Origin: an uncultured Latescibacterota bacterium
Lineage (GTDB): Bacteria; Latescibacterota; UBA2968
NCBI GenBank assembly: GCA_951812755.1
Contig: OX638329.1
Span: forward strand, 62,001-126,000
Direction of reading: 5' to 3'
DNA: 64,000 nucleotides
In this document: one piece after another, positions 9,901-17,949 of the stretch
Layout of the letters: each line of letters begins with the position of its first letter
How positions within the stretch are numbered: the first letter of the stretch is position 1
The notes under the pieces: generated by a model
What the model was told of the DNA's origin: nothing
Seen by the model: only the letters and a program-made list of their open reading frames with translations
Databases searched by the model: none
Made by a program: the position numbers and the translations under genes

Positions 9901-10630
9901 CAATCGCGATGGAGGGGGCAGTATTACGAGCGAACTCATCATGCGATTACCAACTAAGGAGGCCGAACGGCTTCTCCTCAAACATTGGGATCAACTTCGC
10001 TTCTCATTTTACTTTGTTCAAGCGGCGTTGTATGTTGCGACAAAGCCTCTGTTGGAGGTCGCAGCCACCGCGATCAAAGACTGTTCAAAGCCAGCCGCAC
10101 TTATGATGTTTTTGCGTACGCACTTCGGAATAAAGGTAAAAGGCCATCCAGGCCTCAAACGAGAGAATCAAGTGCTCGCTCTCGCCCCTTACTTGGACTT
10201 GCTGTCTGACTTGGATATCTCAATGCTTTGGGATGAGTGCAATGATCGCGGTTGGTTTGCTACACGCAAGAAGCTTCTGGATAGTCGATTAGGATCATCC
10301 TCCGCACACCGAATATGGAATCGCGATCGTGCTATTAAGGAACTCGACAGAATGGTTGAGGAAAAGCAGTCGCATTGGTGGTTCAATCACTGGATTGACC
10401 AAAATCTTAAGACCGATGTTTCTTGGAATGAGATTTTTGAAACTCTAATGTTGTGGCTTGAAGCTCGGCGATCGCTTGAAGCGTTAGAAGCTGTGGCCTC
10501 GGCTGTCGCGTTTAGAGGGAGGCGCGAGGATCTGAGATCGCTGAGGACCTATGAAGACATGAACGAGAACGGAGTAAAAGAGTTGATCTGTGATACTGAG
10601 TTCGCCGTACGACGGCGAACGCTCAGCTAA
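6983..10630 (+). CDS. large NTPase with nuclease-like N-terminus (STAND-type candidate)
   Basis: 1215 residues. The N-terminal 100 residues (RFEELATTILREAD ... KAPLDGICF ... LIAVHHTTA) resemble a Mrr/Cap4-like restriction-nuclease fold, with a conserved E and D but no clear ExK. A P-loop AGTGQGKS sits near residue 235, and a Walker B-like LLLVVEDINRAD about 75 residues later. The remaining ~700 residues are helical and lack enzymatic motifs, as expected for a repeat sensor. This effector-NTPase-repeat order is typical of STAND defence proteins such as Avs. Base composition is lower in GC than the flanking helicase and methylase, hinting at separate acquisition. Exact family not recognised. 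Confidence 0.65.
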   Translation: MNTNRTIQALASFTDEGRFEELATTILREADPLYKSLVQTGVNSKGKTVKAPLDGICFVPGARPPHLIAVHHTTAARNDLKRKWLYDPDAATPSDKSKKPSTPSGDFVKTAKIVAEKRKEISDLRSTLVLTTNQEPSEEVISEVEIAGHAHDIEIDLWSRSRLAHFLDNYPVGHWIRRQFLQIEQELLSPELLHELSLKSLKNYPPLDDAKAWIPRALDETLASSLHRDVTFVVAGTGQGKSVACYRKLDAHVRARGFGLVLSHDDITSATTLDQAIANALRQLHPALASEETALSICSPERSLLLVVEDINRADQTQFLAEKIASWSCAQVETKDKSNWHLLCPLWPETLVLLGDQARKRIEPLLVFAGGFSENEGRDAVIARARLVDNELSSLSALSISQSLGHDPLLIALYDFDNTPDPGQVIGQFVNNSVSRTAAAEEEYPSAEYHKALRMLAGEMLAHRQIDPQWLNVSEWVNIQGEPLRLIGRIANRGELIHLTDSTVNQRLEFRHDRVRDWLLADAAAELEHRNALPAYIVAEPYYAEVMGTVLVSSSPKPNFLRRVAEANPLALFHALRLAGNAAQSSYDAILQAIDSWLDNPATHDRSNLHLRLEALAMLSETDSQHVPAIVRKFSDLRTHSGQLARLRNGDITGGIELCIKLEPGVGAPWRDVQIEHAKLHHGAKLSKDLDGFLKRKDLNGSTRVGALRLAGHIGNPGLARAIEICWNIDDEKLNHLDEYLWAFGQCCGNEPARFLGPICDAWATLPNKPEREGDYSPREALVAYELRFAFRQRPPQTAIDYFVQRATHNDLKRPITIMLNDIDHPKALAFSVLERAAIWRQTGEINSFSYFLFGATNEWRRAQEEGRPMSDASRELLLSLWQNDENDKFLRSAAFSLWAATKQEDDLDVLRRISVPEYLADHILEQRLVRGDQQAIPDLIGKLNTSNKDYWWHQARHLWSPELTDELDKFLSNRDGGGSITSELIMRLPTKEAERLLLKHWDQLRFSFYFVQAALYVATKPLLEVAATAIKDCSKPAALMMFLRTHFGIKVKGHPGLKRENQVLALAPYLDLLSDLDISMLWDECNDRGWFATRKKLLDSRLGSSSAHRIWNRDRAIKELDRMVEEKQSHWWFNHWIDQNLKTDVSWNEIFETLMLWLEARRSLEALEAVASAVAFRGRREDLRSLRTYEDMNENGVKELICDTEFAVRRRTLS

Positions 10631-10653
10631 CAACACGGTATAAAGGCCACACT

Positions 10654-10764
10654 ATGACTAACAAACGCCTTACCGCCTTTCCGCTCAAGCAAGTGTCGCT
10701 GGACTCTGTCCACGAGAAGAACGTGCGGGCTGGACACATCCTGACGCTACAAGTGGTTGATTGA
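10654..10764 (+). pseudogene. truncated second copy of the DUF1156 methylase start
   Basis: An open frame of 36 codons, MTNKRL...FPLKQVSLDSVHEKNVR...GH followed by a stop. It repeats the first ~35 residues of the intact methylase that starts at 12678 (MTPNDKRL...FPLKQVSLDSVHEKNVR...GH). DNA identity is high, including a long identical run over SLDSVHEKNVR, then collapses just where the intact gene continues into IWPARRP. The AAA/TOPRIM pair lies exactly between the two copies. It may still be translated as a short leader, but it looks like the scar of a disrupted or replaced methylase gene. Confidence 0.85.
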
Positions 10765-10790
10765 AACAACAAGGCAATGGAGAAACCGAT

Positions 10791-12107
10791 ATGCTAAAGC
10801 GTATTCATATCCAGGGTTACAAGTCTCTTGAAGACGTAGAAGTGTCTCTGTCTCAGCTTGTGGTTCTGTTCGGACCGAATGGGGCTGGTAAGAGCAATTT
10901 GCTCGATGCGTTACAACTGCTATCAAAGCTGGGGACGAGCCGGACACTCAAAGAAGCCTTTGATCCACCCTATCGCGGCAAGCCACTCGAATCCTTTACC
11001 ATTGGGCAAAAAGGTATCAAGGGCCTGCTTGAACAAGAGAGGCTGTCGTTCTCGATTGAAGCCGATCTGAGCTTGTCGGACGCGGTCATTAATTCCGTCA
11101 ATCGACAGATACGCGAAATGCGTCGTCCGCACCGTGAGGTTGGGTCTAAAGAGAGAAGCAAGCCTCCCACCTATGTCCGCGAACGCGACTTGCGCTACCG
11201 CATCGAAGTAGAAATGCTGCCCAAGTCGGGTATCCTGCGCGTGGCCGATGAATACCTGGCCGCTTTGAATGCCAATGGAGAGCCTACCGGCAGGCGTAAG
11301 CCCTTTCTTGAACGGCAGGGTGAAAGCATCCACCTGTGGCCCGAAGGACAGGCGCACCCCACCTATTACTATTATGACCGTTACCTGGACCACAGCATCC
11401 TCTCTATGCCTCTTTATCAGCCGCACTATCCCCACCTTGCGGCGGCGCGGTGCGAAATGGAGAGTTGGCTGTTCTTCTACTTTGAGCCGCGCGAACGCAT
11501 GCGCGCAGCCAACCCGGTAAAGGAAGTGCGCCACATCGGCTTGATGGGCGAAGAACTCGCCGCCTTTCTCAATACCATGAAAGCAACCGATGACAGGCAG
11601 TTCAGAGGGGTCGAAAAGGCATTACATACGCTGATGCCGAACATTGACGGCATTGAGGTGGATGTAAGCGATCTCGGCGAGGTCGAGCTTCGTCTCAAGG
11701 AAGGCGGTGTTGCGATACCGGCCCGCGTAATCTCGGAAGGTACGTTGCGTATGCTCGGACTTCTGGCTCTGACTGGAGTTGACGAAGCTCCTGCATTGGT
11801 CGGATTTGAGGAACCGGAAAATGGCATTCACCCGCGCCGCATCCAATTGATTGCGGATTTCCTGAAAACACAGGAGACACTGAGACAGACGCAGTACATC
11901 GTCACCACGCACTCGCCGATTCTCCCCGATCTGCTACCGGACAGTTCCCTGTTTGTGATGAACCGAATTGACCGCAAAACGCGAATCGAGCCATTTTCTA
12001 CCTGGGGACCATTGGGACAGAGTAGTGATATCGATCAAGCACTCTCGGACAAACAGGAGACACTTTCCGTATCTGAGCGCATTCTGAGAGGGGATTTCGA
12101 TGCGTGA
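10791..12107 (+). CDS. AAA ATPase, OLD/AAA_15-like (module 1)
   Basis: 438-residue ABC-type ATPase of the RecF/OLD class. Features seen: MLKRIHIQGYKSLEDV start typical of the class, Walker A GPNGAGKSN, signature-like SEGTLRMLGLL, Walker B LVGFEEPENGIHP, and the switch histidine TTHSP. An upstream in-frame ATG (10761) exists, but the ATG at 10791 has a GGAG box at 8 bases and begins with the family-typical N-terminus. It overlaps the next gene by 8 bases. Paired AAA/TOPRIM genes are known from OLD-like, Gabija-like and PARIS-like defence, where the ATPase senses invasion and controls the TOPRIM nuclease. The paralogous pair at 16111-17930 has the same layout. Confidence 0.85.
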   Translation: MLKRIHIQGYKSLEDVEVSLSQLVVLFGPNGAGKSNLLDALQLLSKLGTSRTLKEAFDPPYRGKPLESFTIGQKGIKGLLEQERLSFSIEADLSLSDAVINSVNRQIREMRRPHREVGSKERSKPPTYVRERDLRYRIEVEMLPKSGILRVADEYLAALNANGEPTGRRKPFLERQGESIHLWPEGQAHPTYYYYDRYLDHSILSMPLYQPHYPHLAAARCEMESWLFFYFEPRERMRAANPVKEVRHIGLMGEELAAFLNTMKATDDRQFRGVEKALHTLMPNIDGIEVDVSDLGEVELRLKEGGVAIPARVISEGTLRMLGLLALTGVDEAPALVGFEEPENGIHPRRIQLIADFLKTQETLRQTQYIVTTHSPILPDLLPDSSLFVMNRIDRKTRIEPFSTWGPLGQSSDIDQALSDKQETLSVSERILRGDFDA

Positions 12108-12681
12108 GATTGCGCTCTTTGTTGAGGACTATGCACATCGACAAGTTATCGGTGCTCTCGTGCGCCGGATCGCCGTGGAATACAATATCCCGATACGCCT
12201 CGACTGGCGCAACGCAGTAGGTGGGCACGGCAAAGTCATCGCGGAACTTGACGATTACCTGCGCGATCTAAAGCGGCAGGGGAGTCCCTGGCCAGACTTG
12301 ATCGTCGTCGCCACCGATGCCAATTGCAAAGGACTAAACGAGCGTACGCGAGAGATCGTCCCCCAAGATGCCCCTGCACCAATGATTCTTGCTATTCCCG
12401 ATCCGCATATTGAGCGTTGGCTGTTGCTCGACGGCGCGGCCTTCAGGGCCGTGTTTGGCAGGGGTTGCGACGCACCCGATCAGAAATGTGCTCGAGATCG
12501 CTATAAACAACTGCTGATTGAGGCCATTTATGCCACGGGAACAACACCCAGAATCGGCGGTATCGAATATGCAGAAGATATTATCCAAAAAATTAATATC
12601 AACCGCGCCGCGCGAGTGGATAGATCTTTCAATCGCTTCGTGTCGGATTTACGCAACACGTTTCGAGGATGGCAAGCATGA
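12100..12681 (+). CDS. TOPRIM-like (DUF4276-type) partner of AAA module 1
   Basis: 193 residues. The N-terminus IALFVEDYAHRQVIGALVRR carries the TOPRIM glutamate. A second acidic cluster is DLIVVATDANCKG, and a third block is IPDPHIERWLL. This is the pattern of DUF4276/DUF3226-like TOPRIM proteins, although the usual DxD reads DAN here. It overlaps the ATPase by 8 bases and its TGA overlaps the ATG of the methylase (ATGA at 12678), so all three are translationally coupled. By analogy with AriB or OLD, it would be the nuclease or toxin effector. That is inference; catalytic competence with DAN is uncertain. Confidence 0.7.
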   Translation: MREIALFVEDYAHRQVIGALVRRIAVEYNIPIRLDWRNAVGGHGKVIAELDDYLRDLKRQGSPWPDLIVVATDANCKGLNERTREIVPQDAPAPMILAIPDPHIERWLLLDGAAFRAVFGRGCDAPDQKCARDRYKQLLIEAIYATGTTPRIGGIEYAEDIIQKININRAARVDRSFNRFVSDLRNTFRGWQA

Positions 12682-15600
12682 CTCCTAATGATAAACGCTT
12701 AATCGAAGTCGCCTTTCCGCTCAAGCAGGTCTCGCTGGACTCTGTCCACGAGAAGAACGTGCGGCATGGACATATCTCCACGTTGCATATATGGCCGGCG
12801 AGGCGACCGCTGGCCGCGTCCCGGGCCGCGCTGATTGCGACACTGCTTCCCGATCCCGGCAATTCCGAGAAACGGAAGGCGATTCTGGAACGCATGGCTG
12901 GCAGGGTAATTGAAAAGATCGAACGCAAGCGCGTAAGTGGGCGTACGGTTGAGAAAGTCAAAGAGGAAACAATCGGCGGCATCCTGCACTGGAAGAGAGA
13001 GAATGATCCGGATATCCAGTGGTTCCGCGAAGAAATCCGCAAGGCTTATGGTGGTCGTGCGCCTAAGGTCCTAGACCCGTTCGCTGGCGGCGGTGCCATT
13101 CCCCTCGAAGCCATGCGCCTGGGCTGCGACGTGACCGCTATGGACATCAACCCGGTTGCATGGTTCATCCTCAAGTGTACCCTCGAATACCCCCAAAAAC
13201 TCGCCGGTCAAACTCGTCCATTGCCCGAATTCGCATTGAAAGACCGCGAATTTATGGAGGACTTTCTAAAAACAAAAGGCTTTAAAGGAGCTGGCCTGCG
13301 GACATTCCTCGAGCGGCTTGGCCATGGCGATGGTGGCGAAATCCAACTCGACCTCGTACAATACGACGATCCGATACTTGAAGCGGACCTTGCCTGGCAT
13401 GTCCGTGCCTGGGGACGTTGGGTACTGGCAAGGGCACGCAAGGAATTATCTTCGTATTATCCTACCTACGCCGAGTTCGAGCCATTGGAACCGGACGAAA
13501 AATTTAAGCCGCGCCCCAGACAATTGCTGGAGGTTGACGAAGATGGCGTACCCCAAATCGATCCGCTCAACGCCGAGTTTGACGACGCCTATCTCAAGGA
13601 CAAGAACAATCCGCGCTGGATCGCCAAACCGCTAGTGGCCTATCTTTGGGCGCGAACTGTGACCTGCAAACAATGTCGGGCTACGCTACCGCTGCTCAAG
13701 ACGCAATGGCTGTGTAAGAAATCTCGAAAGCGCGTGTTGCTAACGATGGAACCCAATGCCGATCAGACTGGCGTTGTTTTCGACGTGCAGAATGACGTAC
13801 CATACAATGGCGGCAACGCGGCACAGCGACGAGAATACGACAAGCGTATTGGCGCTGGAACCATGTCTCGCACAGGTGCAACCTGCCCCTGCTGCGGCAC
13901 GATCATGACCATGGAGGATATCCGCCTTGAAGGTCGTGCTGGACGTCTAAATGCGACCATGACGGCTGTGGTGGTGGATGGAGGAAGGAAAAAGGGTAAA
14001 GAATACCGTTTGCCGACGAACCATGAGCTTGCAATGGCAGAAGTGACCGAGGAACAGCTTCAGGAACTGTATGCGGATATCCCGTTTGGGTTACCAGAGG
14101 AACCAATCATTGAGGACGCGAAACGAAATACGTGGTGTGTTCAATATGGAAAAACTTCTTGGCGCAAGCTGTTCACCAACCGGCAGCTATTGACTCTTGG
14201 CGAGTTTATTCGCGCATTGCGCACTATTCCAGAACAACTCGATGGCTGCCCATCTGAATGGGCGGAAGCAATAGCCGGTATTCTTACATGTGGCTTTGAC
14301 AGAATGCTCGATTTCAACTCGACGGTACTCTCCTGGATTACAAGTGTTGAGGCAATACGTAATGTCTTCTCCCGGTACGCATTGCCGATGTCTTGGGATT
14401 ACTCCGAGGCTGCTCCTCCAAACGATGTGAGAGGTGGATGGGACATGTGTGTCAACGCTGTCTCAAATGCTTTAGAAACTGCTTCAAAGGCGACAAATCA
14501 TTTTGCTACGATTCCCAGTGTAACCATTGGAAGTGCGACTTCCACAAAACATTCAGAAACGTTCGATGTTATCGTTACCGATCCTCCATACTATGACGCA
14601 ATCGGTTATTCCGTCCTTATGGACTTCTTCTATGTCTGGCTTCGGCGATCAACATATGGATTGTCTGCCGAGACCGAGTCAATCTTCTCCGAAGCCCTTA
14701 GCCCCAAATGGGATCATGACGCAGAGGATGGCGAACTCATAGATGACGCCAGCAGATTTGGTGGCGACAAAGAGCGATCCAAGCAGAATTATGAAGACGG
14801 CATGGCCCGCTCGTTCCGTTCTTGTCACGCTGCTTTGCAGCCGGATGGGCGACTCGTGATCGTGTTCGCCAACAAGCAGCCCGATGCCTGGGAAACCTTA
14901 GTAGCGGCACTCATACGCGCTGGTTTTGTAGTGGACGGAAGCTGGCCAGTTCAAACGGAGCAAGCTGCACGAATGCGTGCACAGACCTCTGCCGCCCTCG
15001 CATCATCCATCTGGATCGTCTGCAAGAAGCGCCCCCCTGCTCGTCCCGGTTGGGACAACACCGTGCTCAATGAAATGCGCGAGAATATCACACAGCAACT
15101 CCGCGACTTCTGGGACGCGGGTATTCGGGGACCGGACTTCGTGTGGGCCGCGACCGGGCCAGCACTCGAAGCCTTTAGCAAGCACCCCGTTGTCAAAAAG
15201 GCAAACGATCCGAACGAATTCATGACCGTCTCGGAATTTCTCCGCGAAGTGCGGCGCATGGTCGTCGATTTTGTCGTTGGTCGCGTCCTGACCCACGATG
15301 ACGAAGAAGCTATCACTGGACTTGACGATGTAACCACCTATTATCTGCTCCATCGCCACGACTTCGGGATGGAAGACGCGCCTGTAGGCGGCTGCATCCT
15401 CTACGCGCTATCTTGCAACCTCTCCGACTCAGCCCTGGTCAACCAGTACGATCTCCTGGCCCAATCGGGCAAAGGGGGGTCCAGCGATGAAACCAGCGAC
15501 ACAACAGAAGAATCGGAAACCACGGGCGGTGGCGCAAAGGTCAAACTCAAAACCTATAGCAGACGTCAGGGCCGCAACCTCGGCCTCGACGCACCGAGCG

Positions 15601-15857
15601 GACGGCCTGTACCATTAATCGACCAGGTACACAAACTAATGCACCTCTGGCGCGCCGGAGACCAGGTCAAAGTTGACGATTATCTCGACACACGCGGTCT
15701 CCAGAGCAACGCCCTGTTCAATCAGATACTCCAGGCACTCATCGAACTGGCCGACGCCGGTTCCGATGAACGATCAATTCTCGAAGCCCTGAGCAATCAC
15801 GTAGCCGCACGAGGCAATGTCCAGGCACCGGGGCAGAGACGGCTCCAATTCGGATAG
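12678..15857 (+). CDS. DUF1156 DNA adenine methylase with zinc ribbons
   Basis: About 1059 residues, COG1743-type. The N-terminal DUF1156 block is FPLKQVSLDSVHEKNVR ... IWPARRPLAASRA. SAM-binding motif I is VLDPFAGGGAIPLEAMRLG, near residue 130. Two CxxC zinc-ribbon halves occur, CKQC near residue 330 and CPCC near 400. Catalytic motif IV is VTDPPYYDAIGY near residue 635. It probably makes N6-methyladenine as the self-marking arm of the system, as PglX-type enzymes do in BREX. I choose the ATG at 12678 rather than 12669 because it overlaps the TOPRIM stop and aligns with the truncated copy at 10654. A long acidic/serine linker (about 15470-15530) precedes a C-terminal helical region. Confidence 0.9.
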   Translation: MTPNDKRLIEVAFPLKQVSLDSVHEKNVRHGHISTLHIWPARRPLAASRAALIATLLPDPGNSEKRKAILERMAGRVIEKIERKRVSGRTVEKVKEETIGGILHWKRENDPDIQWFREEIRKAYGGRAPKVLDPFAGGGAIPLEAMRLGCDVTAMDINPVAWFILKCTLEYPQKLAGQTRPLPEFALKDREFMEDFLKTKGFKGAGLRTFLERLGHGDGGEIQLDLVQYDDPILEADLAWHVRAWGRWVLARARKELSSYYPTYAEFEPLEPDEKFKPRPRQLLEVDEDGVPQIDPLNAEFDDAYLKDKNNPRWIAKPLVAYLWARTVTCKQCRATLPLLKTQWLCKKSRKRVLLTMEPNADQTGVVFDVQNDVPYNGGNAAQRREYDKRIGAGTMSRTGATCPCCGTIMTMEDIRLEGRAGRLNATMTAVVVDGGRKKGKEYRLPTNHELAMAEVTEEQLQELYADIPFGLPEEPIIEDAKRNTWCVQYGKTSWRKLFTNRQLLTLGEFIRALRTIPEQLDGCPSEWAEAIAGILTCGFDRMLDFNSTVLSWITSVEAIRNVFSRYALPMSWDYSEAAPPNDVRGGWDMCVNAVSNALETASKATNHFATIPSVTIGSATSTKHSETFDVIVTDPPYYDAIGYSVLMDFFYVWLRRSTYGLSAETESIFSEALSPKWDHDAEDGELIDDASRFGGDKERSKQNYEDGMARSFRSCHAALQPDGRLVIVFANKQPDAWETLVAALIRAGFVVDGSWPVQTEQAARMRAQTSAALASSIWIVCKKRPPARPGWDNTVLNEMRENITQQLRDFWDAGIRGPDFVWAATGPALEAFSKHPVVKKANDPNEFMTVSEFLREVRRMVVDFVVGRVLTHDDEEAITGLDDVTTYYLLHRHDFGMEDAPVGGCILYALSCNLSDSALVNQYDLLAQSGKGGSSDETSDTTEESETTGGGAKVKLKTYSRRQGRNLGLDAPSGRPVPLIDQVHKLMHLWRAGDQVKVDDYLDTRGLQSNALFNQILQALIELADAGSDERSILEALSNHVAARGNVQAPGQRRLQFG

Positions 15858-15862
15858 ATATA

Positions 15863-16114
15863 ATGTCCATACCTGCAATTCATCCGGGGGAACATCTCGC
15901 CGAGGAGTTGAGAGAACTCGATATGAGCGCAGCATCACTTGCACGACAGATTGAGGTATCCCCCAATCGAATCACCGAAATCCTCAATGGGCGACGTGCA
16001 ATCACTGGCGATACGGCCCTGAGATTGGCTCATTTTTTTGACACCAGTGCAGAATTCTGGCTAAATTTGCAGAAGCTCTATGAGTTGCGAATTATTGAGG
16101 AGAAAATCCGATGA
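15863..16114 (+). CDS. HigA-like XRE regulator without toxin partner
   Basis: 83 residues, HigA/VapI type: IHPGEHLAEELRELDMSAAS followed by a helix-turn-helix LARQIEVSPNRITEILNGRR and the typical TAEFWLNLQ-like end (SAEFWLNLQKLYEL). It starts 6 bases after the methylase stop, and its TGA overlaps the ATG of the next ATPase (ATGA at 16111). No HigB-like toxin is adjacent. It most likely serves as transcriptional regulator of the island or of AAA module 2, or has been recruited as antitoxin to that module. The last two options are inference from the coupling. Confidence 0.85.
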   Translation: MSIPAIHPGEHLAEELRELDMSAASLARQIEVSPNRITEILNGRRAITGDTALRLAHFFDTSAEFWLNLQKLYELRIIEEKIR

Positions 16115-17370
16115 TTACGTCGATTCGACTCGTAAATTTCAAGAACTTCGCCGACGAAACCCTGCGTATAGGCCCATTCACAGTAATCGTGGGCGCAAAC
16201 GCCAGCGGCAAGAGCAATATCCGCGACGCCTTCCGCTTCCTGCACGGCATAGGCCGAAACTATACCCTAGCGGAGATCATTGGCGGGAAGTCCCGCTCGG
16301 ACTGGGAACCAATCCGTGGTGCAGCCAATGAAATCATCCGCTTTGGACAAGAGATGTTTTCTATTGAGGTTGAGATGAAGCTTGACTATGAGAGAGAGCG
16401 TTCTGAGAAGGCGCATTATATGATCGAGATAGGTCCCGACGAAAGAAAACCCGGTGAATTTCAAATAAAAAAAGAAAAACTTAAGATCGAATCAGAGACC
16501 ATCTACATAGCGCAAAGTGACGGTGAGAAGCTCAGGGTTCACGGTGCGTGGGACAAAGAGCAGAAAGAAATTCTGCTTGAATCAAATCGAGCAGTTCCGA
16601 TGCAGCTTATAGACCATTTCCAGGTTGAAGCAGTCAGCCAGAAAGTATTTCGCAAGCTTATACCAAAGATGGCAGACATCTACTTCATTCTGTCTGACAT
16701 GCGTTTTTTAGAACTGTCTCCGGACAGAATGCGAGAGGCTTCCTTCCCCGGTGCGAACGTGTTGGGCGATTTCGGTGAAAATTTGCCGACTGTACTGGAG
16801 GAAATTTGCATCGATCCCGAACGACAGGAGATTCTGACAAGTTGGGTACATGAACTCACGCCCATGGATGTGCAGGGATTCGATTTTCCGCGTGATCCAA
16901 GTGGTCGGATTCATCTCAGACTGTGTGAGGCAAACGGCAGACAGGTATCGGCCTATAGCGCGTCGGACGGCACGCTGCGTTTTCTCGCCATGCTGGCCGT
17001 GTTGCTCGGCAGAAATCCCAGGGGCCTGTATTTCTTTGAAGAAATTGATACTGGCATTCACCCGGCGCGGCAATGGCTCTTGCTCGAACTGATTGAAAAG
17101 CAGGCAGCAAAGGAAGACATTCAGATAATAACCACCACCCATGCGCCAGATCTATTGACCTTTGTCAACGACAGCACATTCGAGAATATGTCCGTCGTTT
17201 GCCGGCTGGAAGATTCGCACGACGCCATCATCCGCCGAGTTGCCGAACTACCCAACGCGAGGGAATTACGCAAGTCCCAGGGACTGGGCAGGCTCCTTAC
17301 CGAAGGCTGGATGGAAACCGCTCTCGCCTTCACCGAAGACTACGACGAAGCGGAGGGTGACGGCGAATGA
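16111..17370 (+). CDS. AAA ATPase, OLD/AAA_15-like (module 2)
   Basis: 419 residues with the same architecture as module 1: MITSIRLVNFKNFADETL start, Walker A VGANASGKSN, signature-like SASDGTLRFLAML, Walker B LYFFEEIDTGIHP, and TTTHAPDLL. The two ATPases share motif order but little continuous sequence, so they are paralogous families rather than a recent duplication. It overlaps the HigA-like gene (ATGA) upstream and the TOPRIM partner (ATGA at 17367) downstream, forming a tight three-gene unit. Role by family: ATP-driven sensor controlling the TOPRIM effector. Confidence 0.85.
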   Translation: MITSIRLVNFKNFADETLRIGPFTVIVGANASGKSNIRDAFRFLHGIGRNYTLAEIIGGKSRSDWEPIRGAANEIIRFGQEMFSIEVEMKLDYERERSEKAHYMIEIGPDERKPGEFQIKKEKLKIESETIYIAQSDGEKLRVHGAWDKEQKEILLESNRAVPMQLIDHFQVEAVSQKVFRKLIPKMADIYFILSDMRFLELSPDRMREASFPGANVLGDFGENLPTVLEEICIDPERQEILTSWVHELTPMDVQGFDFPRDPSGRIHLRLCEANGRQVSAYSASDGTLRFLAMLAVLLGRNPRGLYFFEEIDTGIHPARQWLLLELIEKQAAKEDIQIITTTHAPDLLTFVNDSTFENMSVVCRLEDSHDAIIRRVAELPNARELRKSQGLGRLLTEGWMETALAFTEDYDEAEGDGE

Positions 17371-17930
17371 ACATCCTCATCATTCCCGAAGACTTCCGCA
17401 ACGATCAGTATATTCTAAAACCCCTTTTCTCGCGGCTCTTTCGATCTATAGGTAAGCCGCATGTAACTGTTGATGTCTGCCGTGACCCTCTGCTCGGCGG
17501 CGTCGGAGAAGCACTGAAACGAGAGCGCATTGCAGAGGTCGTCGAAAAACACGAGGGAATGACGGATATCTTCATCCTGTGCGTTGATCGTGACGGCAAC
17601 ACGAATCGTCGTCAGAGACTTGACCACATCGAAGGGGAATTTGGAGATACTCGAATATTCCTGGCTTCAAACGCCTGGGAGGAAATTGAGACATGGGTCC
17701 TCGCGGGCCTTGATTTGCCCAGAGGTTGGCGGTGGTCTGAAGTTCGAGCAGAAATACAAGTCAAGGAAATTTACTTCGAGCCGCTTGCCGCCCAGCGCAA
17801 CTTATCGGACGCACCCGGTGGTGGTCGAAAGTTTCTCGGAGAAGAGGCATCGCGCCGAATCGGCGCAATCCGACAGAAATGTCGCGAGGATTTTGACGCC
17901 CTTGCCCGGCGTCTCGAAGATGCGATATAA
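17367..17930 (+). CDS. TOPRIM-like (DUF4276-type) partner of AAA module 2
   Basis: 187 residues. ILIIPEDFRNDQYIL carries the first acidic residue, LCVDRDGN is a clear DxD, and NAWEEIETWVLAGLDLP is the third conserved block. This is the DUF4276-like TOPRIM arrangement with an intact DxD, unlike module 1. It is coupled to its ATPase through a 4-base overlap and followed 20 bases later by the DUF499 gene. Expected role: metal-dependent nuclease or other effector held in check by the ATPase. No membrane segment. Confidence 0.75.
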   Translation: MNILIIPEDFRNDQYILKPLFSRLFRSIGKPHVTVDVCRDPLLGGVGEALKRERIAEVVEKHEGMTDIFILCVDRDGNTNRRQRLDHIEGEFGDTRIFLASNAWEEIETWVLAGLDLPRGWRWSEVRAEIQVKEIYFEPLAAQRNLSDAPGGGRKFLGEEASRRIGAIRQKCREDFDALARRLEDAI

Positions 17931-17949
17931 CACCTGAACGAGGTTTGAC

